DNA of 42,540 nt from Bacillus rhizoplanae (GTDB taxonomy: Bacteria > Bacillota > Bacilli > Bacillales > Bacillaceae_G), in assembly GCF_917563915.1 (NCBI RefSeq), contig NZ_CAKJTI010000030.1:1-42540 (forward strand), given 5' to 3'. Below, one piece after another: positions 16,506-23,653 of this stretch. The notes under the pieces are model-generated. The model was given only the letters and a program-made list of their open reading frames with translations. It made no database searches and had not been told where the DNA came from. Made by a program: the position numbers and the translations under genes. How positions within the stretch are numbered: position 1 is the stretch's first letter; every line of letters begins with the position of its first letter.

Positions 16506-17009
16506 ATGACAGCTTTCTTTAAACCTATGGCGTTCCAGCTGAAAACCGAACGACTTGACCTGAGTATGTGGGAGGAATCCGATTCAGCCTGGATGAGAAA
16601 ACTAGTTGGCGAACGTGGTGTGGACATGCCGACTCTTGACGCCGCCCGTAGCCGGATTATCGAGATGCGTAAGAGAGCAGTCGAAAATGGCATTTCCCTT
16701 CTCACTATTCGCCGCCGAGACGAAGGCGATTTCATCGGATACTGTGGCTTGATTATCGGTCGTTCCACACTTGAAGAGCCGGAAATCGCATATGAGCTGT
16801 TCCGCAGCGTTCACCGTAAAGGCTATGCGACTGAGGCAGCATCCGTGGTCCTGGACGCTGCGATTGCTACCGGGCGCAACAGGCTTTGGTCGACTGTACG
16901 CGCTTGGAATGTTGCGTCCTTCCGAGTACTAGAAAAGATAGGATTTGAGCGGCACCACATCACGTGGGACGAGCGCGGCGAGATAGTTTGGAACGTACGC
17001 GATCTTTAG
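16506..17009 (+). CDS. GNAT acetyltransferase of high GC content, probably transferred
   Basis: A 167-residue RimJ/RimL-like acetyltransferase: FQLKTERLDLSMWEESD at the start, IGYCGLIIGRS, EIAYELFRSVHRKGYATEAA (acetyl-CoA loop HRKGYA) and VRAWNVASFRVLEKIGFE. It has an AAGGAGG site 7 nt before the ATG. GC over 16561-16920 is about 54% by hand count, against about 35% in flanking genes, and it uses GCC, CGC, CGG and CTG codons rare around it. With gene remnants on both sides, this points to recent acquisition from a higher-GC organism. The substrate is unknown; resistance-type acetylation is only a possibility. Confidence 0.85.
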   Translation: MTAFFKPMAFQLKTERLDLSMWEESDSAWMRKLVGERGVDMPTLDAARSRIIEMRKRAVENGISLLTIRRRDEGDFIGYCGLIIGRSTLEEPEIAYELFRSVHRKGYATEAASVVLDAAIATGRNRLWSTVRAWNVASFRVLEKIGFERHHITWDERGEIVWNVRDL

Positions 17010-17501
17010 AGATTTCGACCTGATTCGAAACTATGGAAAAGGAGAAAAGGTCATTACTTTAGGGGAGAATCCAGATACAGGTAAAAGGACTGGTTTATAA
17101 CCCAAATAGTGACAAACTATAACCAATACGAAGCATTTATTCCTGCTGAAGCAGTGACAAAAAATCTTATTGCACTAACTGGGTGCTTATCTTGAATAAG
17201 ATTTAAGCGACGATCTTCCACAATCGAGCGCGATTGTGGAACAACATAGGTAGAAATGATCAAACTTTTTTATAAAAACCAAACTTAAATCTGCTTAGAA
17301 GAATCCATTTTGATTAATCTTTTTTCAAAATGGATTCTTTTTATTTATCGTAAAATTTGGGATTGCGAGGTATTTTTGATCAAACTTTTTTTCAAAGCTA
17401 CATAAATCCCTAGAAATGATGTCTTATTTATGAGTAAATTTAGTTTTTCATTAAGTCCTTAAACAGTTCTTCTCGCTGAAATTAGTCAATGTCATGCAGG
17501 G
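17010..17501. other. intergenic scar region with hairpins
   Basis: No intact gene. A short open tail (GEKVITLGENPDTGKRTGL, ending about 17100) looks like the end of a lost gene. A strong dyad CCACAATCG-agcg-CGATTGTGG lies at 17218-17239 without a T-run. GATCAAACTTTTTT occurs twice (about 17258 and 17378). A terminator is listed separately. Confidence 0.4.
17298..17345 (+). terminator. intrinsic terminator
   Basis: GAATCCATTTTGA pairs with TCAAAATGGATTC and is followed by TTTTTATTT. It could also act on leftward transcripts from the XRE-cupin gene. Confidence 0.65.
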
Positions 17502-18056
17502 TTAAAAAGTAGGAGGAGTGATTGCAAAGATTACTACTGCTTTCTTTTTGTATGGATTTTCCCATTTATGCTTCATATAAGATGGGATTTTTACACTATC
17601 ACCTGTGTGTAAAGTTAATGTTTCTTGATTTAAATATAGAGTAACAGTTCCCTCTAAAACAAATGCGATTTCTTCACCTTTATGCTCTATTAGTTTTTCG
17701 GAAGAAGAGGCCTGAGGTAATAAAGTCATAAGTGCAAGTTCAAGAGCTCCAGTTAAATCGGGAGATAGTAATTCATATGACAAATGTTCACTTTCAGGAA
17801 AGCTAATCTTTTTTCGTTGATCGGCTCTTACAACTAAACTTTGTGCACTTGTATCTTCCAAAAAGAAATTAAACATAGGAATATTTAATGCGTTAGATAT
17901 TAATTTAAGGGTTTGCAGGGATGGGTTTGCTGATCCTTTTTCGATTTGACTTAACATGGAAGGTGTGACATTGACGAGTGTTGCCAGTTCTCGACTGCTC
18001 AAGCCTTGTGCTTTTCGGTATTCTGCTATTTTTTGTCCGACGTTTATATCATTCAT
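17502..18056 (-). CDS. XRE-family regulator with cupin sensor domain
   Basis: 184 residues: an N-terminal helix-turn-helix of the Cro/CI type (VGQKIAEYRKAQGLSSRELATLVNVTPSMLSQIEKGSANPS, about 6-46) and a C-terminal cupin (KLIEHKGEEIAFVLEGTVTLYLN and LHTGDSVKIPSYMKHKWENP). This two-domain class usually represses an adjacent metabolic gene and senses a small molecule in the cupin. It is divergent from the D-serine dehydratase gene with only 175 bp between them, so control of that gene is likely. An AAGGAGAAGAA site precedes the ATG. Confidence 0.9.
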   Translation of the reverse strand: MNDINVGQKIAEYRKAQGLSSRELATLVNVTPSMLSQIEKGSANPSLQTLKLISNALNIPMFNFFLEDTSAQSLVVRADQRKKISFPESEHLSYELLSPDLTGALELALMTLLPQASSSEKLIEHKGEEIAFVLEGTVTLYLNQETLTLHTGDSVKIPSYMKHKWENPYKKKAVVIFAITPPTF

Positions 18057-18231
18057 GTTTCTTCTCCTTGTATATGAATTATTATAAATTTGATTAAATT
18101 TAATTAAAATTTATTAATATATATTTAATTAATTTCGTTTATGTGTTAAATTTAGTTTAATTATAATAAATAAAATTAAATTTTAAAATACTAACATTCA
18201 TTAATAGGAATCACGAAGGGAGAATTTACAA
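18057..18231. promoter_or_regulatory. divergent control region of the XRE-cupin and dsdA genes
   Basis: Extremely AT-rich DNA with repeated TTTAATTAA/TAAATTTAATT half-sites giving several overlapping dyads. A TATAAT box at 18162-18167 could be the dsdA -10 element; its -35 is poor, which suits a regulated promoter. The operator cannot be fixed by eye. Confidence 0.4.
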
Positions 18232-19563
18232 ATGAAGAATTTTGACAGCGCAACTATACAAACTTTGAAAGAAAAGCACCCGTTACTAAATAAGCTTGTT
18301 TTAACGGAAGAAGTATTTTGGGTTAATCCAAATAAAGAAGAGTTTGAAACAGGAATTAAAAAAGCTCCTCTTACTACAGATGATGTAAAGGATGCTGAAG
18401 AAAGATTAAAACGTTTTGCTCCGTATATTGCGAAAGCTTTCCCTGAGACAAAAGATACGAATGGGATCATTGAATCTCCTTTAGTGGCAACTCCTTCTAT
18501 GAAACAACATTTAGAAGAAGAGTATGAGCAGCATATAGCAGGTGAATTATTACTAAAATGTGATAGTCAGCTTCCTATATCAGGATCTATTAAAGCAAGA
18601 GGCGGAATTTATGAAGTTCTTAAACATGCAGAAGATTTAGCTTTGGAACATCATTTATTAAATAAACAAGATGATTATTCAATTTTAGATAGTGATCAAT
18701 TCCGCACGTTCTTCTCGCAATATTCAATCGCAGTAGGTTCAACGGGGAATTTAGGGCTTAGTATTGGCATCATGAGTGCCAAACTAGGATTTAATGTGAC
18801 GGTTCATATGTCGGCTGATGCAAAGCAGTGGAAAAAAGATTTACTTCGAAGCAAAAATGTCACAGTTATTGAATATGCAGCGGATTATAGTAAAGCAGTA
18901 GAAGAAGGAAGAAGACAAGCAGAAGCGGATCCTATGTGTTATTTCGTCGATGATGAGAATTCAAAAAATCTTTTCCTTGGATACGCTGTAGCTGCTTCTC
19001 GCCTACTAAAACAATTGCAGGATCAAAATATTATTGTTGATGCCGATCATCCGTTATTTGTTTATTTACCGTGCGGTGTCGGCGGCGGACCTGGCGGTGT
19101 AGCGTTCGGCTTAAAATTACTGTTTGGTGATCATGTACATTGTTTCTTTGCAGAGCCGACTCATTCGCCTTGTATGTTAATCGGTTTGTTGACAGGTCTT
19201 CACGATGAAATTTCTGTCCAAGACTTTGGTATCGATAATGTGACGGAAGCTGATGGTCTTGCGGTAGGAAGAGCATCGGGATTTGTCGGAAAAGTAATTG
19301 AACCGTTATTAAGTGGATGCTACACAGTTAGCGATCAAGAATTATATAGACTATTAAAGGCTTTTGTAGATACAGAAGGAATCAAGTTAGAGCCGTCAGC
19401 ATTGGCAAGTGTATACGGGCCGGTTCAATTGTTCAAACAACAGCAATATATACAAGAAAATCATCTACAAGAAAAAATGATGCAAGCAACGCATATCATG
19501 TGGGGAACAGGTGGAGGAATGGTACCACCTCACATTATGGAAGAATATTATCAAAAAGGGTAA
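18232..19563 (+). CDS. dsdA: D-serine dehydratase (D-serine ammonia-lyase)
   Basis: A 443-residue fold-type II PLP enzyme that converts D-serine to pyruvate and ammonia, detoxifying and catabolising D-serine. The PLP lysine is K121 in SGSIKARGG; the asparagine loop is [12 protein letters not shown], the phosphate-binding glycine loop [13 protein letters not shown], and the end has [16 protein letters not shown]. Length matches E. coli DsdA. An AAGGGAGAA site precedes the ATG. The divergent XRE-cupin gene is its probable regulator, rather than the LysR-type DsdC used by E. coli. A strong terminator follows. Confidence 0.95.
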   Translation: MKNFDSATIQTLKEKHPLLNKLVLTEEVFWVNPNKEEFETGIKKAPLTTDDVKDAEERLKRFAPYIAKAFPETKDTNGIIESPLVATPSMKQHLEEEYEQHIAGELLLKCDSQLPISGSIKARGGIYEVLKHAEDLALEHHLLNKQDDYSILDSDQFRTFFSQYSIAVGSTGNLGLSIGIMSAKLGFNVTVHMSADAKQWKKDLLRSKNVTVIEYAADYSKAVEEGRRQAEADPMCYFVDDENSKNLFLGYAVAASRLLKQLQDQNIIVDADHPLFVYLPCGVGGGPGGVAFGLKLLFGDHVHCFFAEPTHSPCMLIGLLTGLHDEISVQDFGIDNVTEADGLAVGRASGFVGKVIEPLLSGCYTVSDQELYRLLKAFVDTEGIKLEPSALASVYGPVQLFKQQQYIQENHLQEKMMQATHIMWGTGGGMVPPHIMEEYYQKG

Positions 19564-19590
19564 ACAATCTTTGTCTAATGTATATTTAAG

Positions 19591-19630
19591 AGTACATCAC
19601 CTTATCTAAAGTGGTGTACTTTTTGTTTTT
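19591..19630 (+). terminator. terminator after dsdA
   Basis: AGTACATCAC pairs with GTGGTGTACT (one wobble) around a 10-nt loop, followed by TTTTGTTTTT. Confidence 0.75.
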
Positions 19631-19762
19631 TATAAGATTTTTTTGATTTCATATATTGTTATAACAAAATCGTAACAAGAATGATTTACCATAACATCAG
19701 TTTCAGTTATAATAAATTTGTTTGTAAAATTAGAAAATTCTCACTAATGAAGGGGGATTATT

Positions 19763-20788
19763 TTGAATACAACTCAATTATCTCAACGATTCAAAAATTT
19801 CGCCAAAATTGAATGCAGAGGTTCAAGTGAACTTTATGAGTATTTATCTATGAAAATTTCAGAAGATGATGAATTGATAGAGTTAAGTGCGAATTCCCAA
19901 GAAGGACAACCAGTACCTAATTTATTGTTAGGGGCTGTTCATTATCTTTTGTTAAAAGGAAAAGAACATGTTTTAAAAGAGTATTATCCAAGTATTACTA
20001 AGCATCCAAGAGAAGTAGAAGGTTCTTTTGTTCATTTCAAGGATTTTTGCCGAATGTATAGAGACGAAATTATTTCTCTCCTAAAAAGTAAATTAGTACA
20101 GACTAATGAAGTAAGACGCTCTGCTTATCTATATCCAATTTTTTGCTATATTTACAACGTTGTAAAGAAGCCCTTATCACTAATAGAAATTGGAACAAGT
20201 GCTGGTCTGCAATTGTTATGGGACAAGTATAGTTATTCATATGGAACAAATGAGATTTATGGAGATAAAGATTCAAATGTCCATATAACATCTGAAATAA
20301 AAGGAAATAATACGCCGCCATTTCTTTTAGCTAGTCCTCCAGTAGCTTCAAAGGTAGGATTAGACTTACATATTAGTGACTTAGGCAATTCAGAAGATTA
20401 TTTGTGGTTAAAGTCGCTTATTTGGCCTGAACATGAAGAAAGGCTAGCGCTTTTTGAAAGTGCAGCTAAATGCTTTATCGAGAATCCAGTAAAACTTATA
20501 GAAGGAGATGGAGTGGCATTACTTACAGAAGTTGCAGAAAAACTTCCAAATGATACTGCTATTTGCATTTTCCATACTCACGTTGCAAATCAAATACCAG
20601 AAGATTCTAAGTATGAACTAATAGAAAAAATAAAAACGATTGGCAGTAAAAGAGATGTTTTTCATCTTTACAACAATATGTGGGATAGAAAACTTCATCT
20701 TGATTATTTTTTAAATGGTATAGAATATAATCAAACTATCGGAGAAACAGATGGGCATGGTAGATGGTTCGATTGGGACTTGAAGTAG
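19763..20788 (+). CDS. DUF2332 family protein
   Basis: A 341-residue soluble protein. Recognisable DUF2332 blocks are VPNLLLGAVHYLLLKG, VRRSAYLYPIFCYIYN, LIEIGTSAGLQLLWDKYSY, LIWPEHEERLALFESA, CIFHTHVANQIP and the C-terminal HGRWFDWDL. The EIGTSAGLQLLWD segment resembles motif I of SAM-dependent methyltransferases, and the family may be methyltransferase-like, but its activity is unknown. The TTG start has AAGGGGG about 7 nt upstream, and a TATAAT-like promoter element lies near 19709. It appears monocistronic. Confidence 0.85.
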   Translation: MNTTQLSQRFKNFAKIECRGSSELYEYLSMKISEDDELIELSANSQEGQPVPNLLLGAVHYLLLKGKEHVLKEYYPSITKHPREVEGSFVHFKDFCRMYRDEIISLLKSKLVQTNEVRRSAYLYPIFCYIYNVVKKPLSLIEIGTSAGLQLLWDKYSYSYGTNEIYGDKDSNVHITSEIKGNNTPPFLLASPPVASKVGLDLHISDLGNSEDYLWLKSLIWPEHEERLALFESAAKCFIENPVKLIEGDGVALLTEVAEKLPNDTAICIFHTHVANQIPEDSKYELIEKIKTIGSKRDVFHLYNNMWDRKLHLDYFLNGIEYNQTIGETDGHGRWFDWDLK

Positions 20789-20821
20789 ATTTTTACTTAA
20801 TGTATTAAGGAGAAAATTTTT

Positions 20822-20958
20822 ATGGCTAAAATCGCTATGAAGAAAAGATTTTAGTAACAATTGGGACAGAACATTGTTATTACATTCAAGAGGAACTAAT
20901 TAAGATAGGTATAGATGTAATTTTCTCAATTGAAATTCAAATCAGTAGCTATCGATGA
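20822..20958 (+). pseudogene. decayed small gene
   Basis: ATGGCTAAAATC starts a frame that stops after 10 codons. A shifted frame then reads YEEKILVTIGTEHCYYIQ and continues to TGA at 20956. A related ending (IEIKVSNYRRL, stop) is preserved in the paralogous segment at 22230-22262, where the codon here mutated to TGA is still CGA. So a small gene ended at this place in both copies and has been disabled here by a frameshift. Family unknown. Confidence 0.4.
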
Positions 20959-21085
20959 CTATAACTTATGGTAACCCCAAAAGTGATTCTGTATAAGAGC
21001 ACTTTTGGGGGTTATTTTTGATAAAGGAGAAACTAGACATGCGCAATATTGCAGATGCTGTTGTGAGGTATATGGTCATATATTG
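20928..21085 (+). repeat. paralogous intergenic segment, copy A (uninterrupted)
   Basis: It matches 22230-22554 along its length: AATTGAAATT, GTA(G/A)CTA(T/C)CGA, GTAACC, a 13-bp-stem hairpin with the same AGTGATTCTG top strand, then GATAAAG, GCAGATGCTGTTGT and GGTCATATATTG. Copy B differs mainly by a 151-bp insertion. This copy keeps the empty insertion site ACTTATGGTAACC. Confidence 0.65.
20973..21019 (+). terminator. intrinsic terminator within copy A
   Basis: AACCCCAAAAGTG pairs with CACTTTTGGGGGTT (one bulge), followed by ATTTTTG. It would end the decayed small gene. Confidence 0.65.
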
Positions 21086-21348
21086 ATACTCTGTTATGAC
21101 GGCAACACCGTTGAATGTGAACGAAATTAAACAAATAAAATATGTTAAATAATAGTGTTGATTATAGTAAAAAAACTTGGTATGGTTATACATTATTATA
21201 GCTAATATGGGAAAAAGAAAAGGGAAGCGAAATCGAGATAAGGATTGCTAATCTGCTTTGGAGAATTTTAAAGGACCGTTATTTTTGTATAAACAGAATA
21301 TTAACTATAAATGAGTATCTTCAATATAAGATACAAGGAGATAATAAT

Positions 21349-22053
21349 ATGAAAGACAAACTAAGTACGATCCCCTCATTATCTTCAAACTCTGTTCGTT
21401 TAGGTGTTTTGTTAGCTGTAGTTGGAGGTTTTTTAGATGCTTATACTTTCATCAGCAGAGACGGAGTGTTTGCCAATGCACAGACAGGAAATATAGTACT
21501 ACTCGCTGTAAGAGCAGCTAATGGGGAATGGGAAAGTGCTTTGCTTTATATCCCGCCTATTTTAGCTTTTATATTAGGTGTTTTAATATCAGAAGTAGTA
21601 AAGATTCCTCATATAAGACAAGTATTGCATAGTTATAGACGTTCTATTCTTATACTAGAATGTATTGTTTTAATTATTGTAGGTATCTTGCCAAGTAGTG
21701 TACCTAACATAGTGGTAACAGTATGTATTTCGTTTGTATCATCTTTACAAATTTCTACTTTTAATAAACTAGACAAGTGGGCTTACAATTCAACGATGAC
21801 AACAGGGAATCTTCGAACTGCAACGCAGGCAGCATATTTAGCATTCATAGAACATAATGAGGAAGAGAAAAAACGATTTAAAGAATTTCTTGTTATCATT
21901 CTTTCTTTTATATTAGGTGTATTGTTAGGGACATTTTCCACCACTCATCTAGGGAATAGATCTATTTGGATTGCATCTGGAATTTTAGTGATTGCTCTTA
22001 TTTTGTATCATAAAGATAGAGGTTATTGGAGAAAACGCCTAACGTTACAATAA
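21349..22053 (+). CDS. DUF1275 (YoaK-like) membrane protein
   Basis: A 234-residue integral membrane protein with about six hydrophobic segments. The family signature is GGFLDAYTFISRDGVFANAQTGNIVLLA near the N-terminus, plus FNKLDKWAYNSTMTTGNLRTATQAAY in the centre, which repeats the TGN motif of the first half. This points to an internal duplication typical of the family. Its function is not established. The ATG has AAGGAGATAATA upstream, and a terminator follows at 22194. Confidence 0.88.
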   Translation: MKDKLSTIPSLSSNSVRLGVLLAVVGGFLDAYTFISRDGVFANAQTGNIVLLAVRAANGEWESALLYIPPILAFILGVLISEVVKIPHIRQVLHSYRRSILILECIVLIIVGILPSSVPNIVVTVCISFVSSLQISTFNKLDKWAYNSTMTTGNLRTATQAAYLAFIEHNEEEKKRFKEFLVIILSFILGVLLGTFSTTHLGNRSIWIASGILVIALILYHKDRGYWRKRLTLQ

Positions 22054-22193
22054 AAGTTTTTTTAATGTTGCTTTGATAATACCTCATTATTGCAATTGGT
22101 TCATTATCAGTTTCCTCATTCGACTCATGTGGAGTGCTGGGCGTTGATAACATTAAAATCTTAGCTCGGTAAACAATTCCCTCAAATTGACAA

Positions 22194-22230
22194 AAAATCC
22201 TGAGAAATAATGGTTCTCAGGATTTTTCTA
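22194..22230 (+). terminator. terminator downstream of the DUF1275 gene
   Basis: AAAATCCTGAGAA pairs perfectly with TTCTCAGGATTTT around ATAATGG, followed by TCT. The 140 nt between the stop codon and this hairpin show no gene. Confidence 0.75.
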
Positions 22231-22266
22231 ATTGAAATTAAGGTTAGTAACTACCGACGATTATAA

Positions 22267-22422
22267 TTTATCCCGCATTAACGGGCAGTAAGACCCCCAC
22301 ACCTCAAGATTGAGAGAAGCGAAGAAGATAGGTGGGGGAAACTGCCCGTAAAAGCCTAATTGGTTCAACTAACCATCAGTGGGGGATGAAGAAAACCCCC
22401 ACTGATGGAAGTTTCACTTTAT
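22267..22422. repeat. bcr1-like repeat element with TTTAT target duplication
   Basis: An element of about 146 bp (22272-22417) bounded by TTTAT at 22267-22271 and 22418-22422. Internally it can fold into hairpins: CGGGCAGT / ACTGCCCG brackets a CCCCCACACCT / AGGTGGGGG stem, and ACCATCAGTGGGGG pairs with CCCCCACTGATGG. Copy A at 20958-20974 shows the site without it, carrying only one such 5-mer (CTTAT). The size, TTTAT duplication and hairpin content agree with what is described for bcr1, a repeat specific to the B. cereus group. Confidence 0.75.
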
Positions 22423-22425
22423 TGT

Positions 22426-22466
22426 AACCGAAAAAGTGATTCTGCGAGAGATTACTTTTTCGTTAT
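22426..22466 (+). terminator. hairpin of copy B (terminator-like)
   Basis: AACCGAAAAAGT pairs with ACTTTTTCGTT, followed by ATTT. It is equivalent in position to the terminator in copy A but with a different stem sequence, so the stem has changed by compensating mutations. Confidence 0.5.
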
Positions 22467-22589
22467 TTCTGATAAAGTATTATCGTAACTAGCTGTGCGA
22501 AATATATCATAACAATATAGCAGATGCTGTTGTTGTATATGCGGTCATATATTGTATGAAAGTAGAGAACAAGATGCAAAGAGGTTGTA

Positions 22590-23042
22590 TCATTTCTGTT
22601 TTTTCGCATCTGTAACATTCTGTTCTTCAGCAAACTCTGTTCCGTAAGCTAGCGATCGATGGAAATTAATATCTTTTCTTTTGCTTGTTTGCTGAGTAGA
22701 AATACGGCTGAGTAAATAACGGTGAACAAATACTTCTGCTACTGTAACTACAATTGCTGATAAAATACTTCCCCAAGCAATTTGCATATAATTATCTAAA
22801 AGAATGCTGCCGAAAATCCATACACTCATGTAAGTGAAAAGAAAATCAACCATGATTGCAGCGGTATTTCCCGCCCGTGGTAAGACGATCAAATCTCCTA
22901 GCATATACGAGGAAATCGTGATAAATAGACTAAAGGAAAAGATGTCAACGATCGTTGCATCAAAGAAAAAATCCAAGCCAATTGCAAAAGCAACCATGCA
23001 GGATACAAACTTTATAAGCAAAATAGTAATATGATTCATCAT
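22590..23042 (-). CDS. DUF2512 (YndM-like) membrane protein
   Basis: 150 residues with four predicted hydrophobic segments in the first 110 residues (for example ILLIKFVSCMVAFAIGLDFFF and ILSAIVVTVAEVFVHRYLL) and a charged cytoplasmic tail. The order and the SSYMLGDLIVLPRAGNTAA loop match the DUF2512 group of Bacillus membrane proteins, whose role is unknown. Start ATG 23042 or 23039, with GAGAGG 5-8 nt upstream. It is divergent from the DUF2651 gene. Confidence 0.82.
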   Translation of the reverse strand: MMNHITILLIKFVSCMVAFAIGLDFFFDATIVDIFSFSLFITISSYMLGDLIVLPRAGNTAAIMVDFLFTYMSVWIFGSILLDNYMQIAWGSILSAIVVTVAEVFVHRYLLSRISTQQTSKRKDINFHRSLAYGTEFAEEQNVTDAKKQK

Positions 23043-23195
23043 CTGAACCTCTCTTTTTCTATTTAGTTTGAACGAAAAAAAGGGAGTTTATGCATGGAAA
23101 TTTAAAGTTCAAATTGTAAGGTGGAGTTAAATTAACAATGTATCATTGTTAAAAAGATAAATACCTAGTTCATATACCTAAATAGGAGTGAGATA

Positions 23196-23441
23196 ATGAC
23201 TCAATTATTAATCAATCCGATGTTTTTAGTACTCATTCTGTTTCCGGTTATTACGGTAATTTTAAGTGCAATCGCTTATGTAAGGTTAAAAAAATTGTTT
23301 GTTATGCCCTTAATCATTTTTCTGCTTTCAATAGTCTTTATGATTATGTATGCAAATGAAACATTTCTCTTTTGGGTAATTGTATATCTAGCGTTATCAA
23401 TATTAGTTGGGCTTTTGTTCAAATATATTTTGTCTAAATGA
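23196..23441 (+). CDS. DUF2651-like small membrane protein
   Basis: An 81-residue protein that is nearly all hydrophobic, with three membrane segments and a short YVRLKKLFVMP loop after the first. The NPMFLVLILFPVITVILSAIAY opening resembles the DUF2651 (YbeF-type) Bacillus proteins of unknown function. A TAGGAGTG site precedes the ATG by 7 nt. The 212-nt gap to the SIR2 gene holds a MerR-type-looking dyad (CCTTGAACTT/AAGTTGGAGG, 23461-23487) with no gene attached. Confidence 0.75.
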   Translation: MTQLLINPMFLVLILFPVITVILSAIAYVRLKKLFVMPLIIFLLSIVFMIMYANETFLFWVIVYLALSILVGLLFKYILSK

Positions 23442-23653
23442 ATTTAGTGATTTGAATTGCCCTTGAACTTTAACTTTAAGTTGGAGGATTCTTGAATGAA
23501 CTGAAAGGAAAATGAAATATTATTCTCAAAGGTAGAGCTGATTTTTAAAAGTGAAAATTTTTATTACCTTTTATTTATCTGAATGTTAAAAATACACAAA
23601 AAATGTTATATTAAAAAGAGAAAATTAACATTTTTAGGTAAGGAGGGATAGAG

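Larger units (their letters stand above)
22230..22554 (+). repeat. paralogous intergenic segment, copy B (interrupted by bcr1-like element)
   Basis: Same order of blocks as copy A at 20928-21085, with a shared small gene ending (IEIKVSNYRRL, stop at about 22265), hairpin, GATAAAG, GCAGATGCTGTTGT and GGTCATATATTG. The bcr1-like repeat is inserted just at the stop codon of the gene tail. Confidence 0.65.

Noticed and set aside
16349-16814. Leftward open frames opposite the high-GC acetyltransferase
   Set aside because: High GC lengthens chance frames; the rightward GNAT motifs are unambiguous.
16506-17009. Insertion-sequence ends around the high-GC acetyltransferase
   Set aside because: I found no inverted or direct repeats bounding it, so the mechanism of its arrival is left open.
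17218-17239. Perfect 9-bp dyad CCACAATCG/CGATTGTGG as a terminator
   Set aside because: There is no T-run on either strand; it is left as an unexplained dyad in the scar region.
18201-19276. Leftward open frames inside dsdA
   Set aside because: Shadow frames of a strongly supported gene, without ribosome sites.
22267-22422. The hairpin-rich repeat as a riboswitch or CRISPR-like array
   Set aside because: It has target duplications, an empty-site paralogue and dispersed fragments, so a mobile intergenic repeat explains it; no regular spacers are present.
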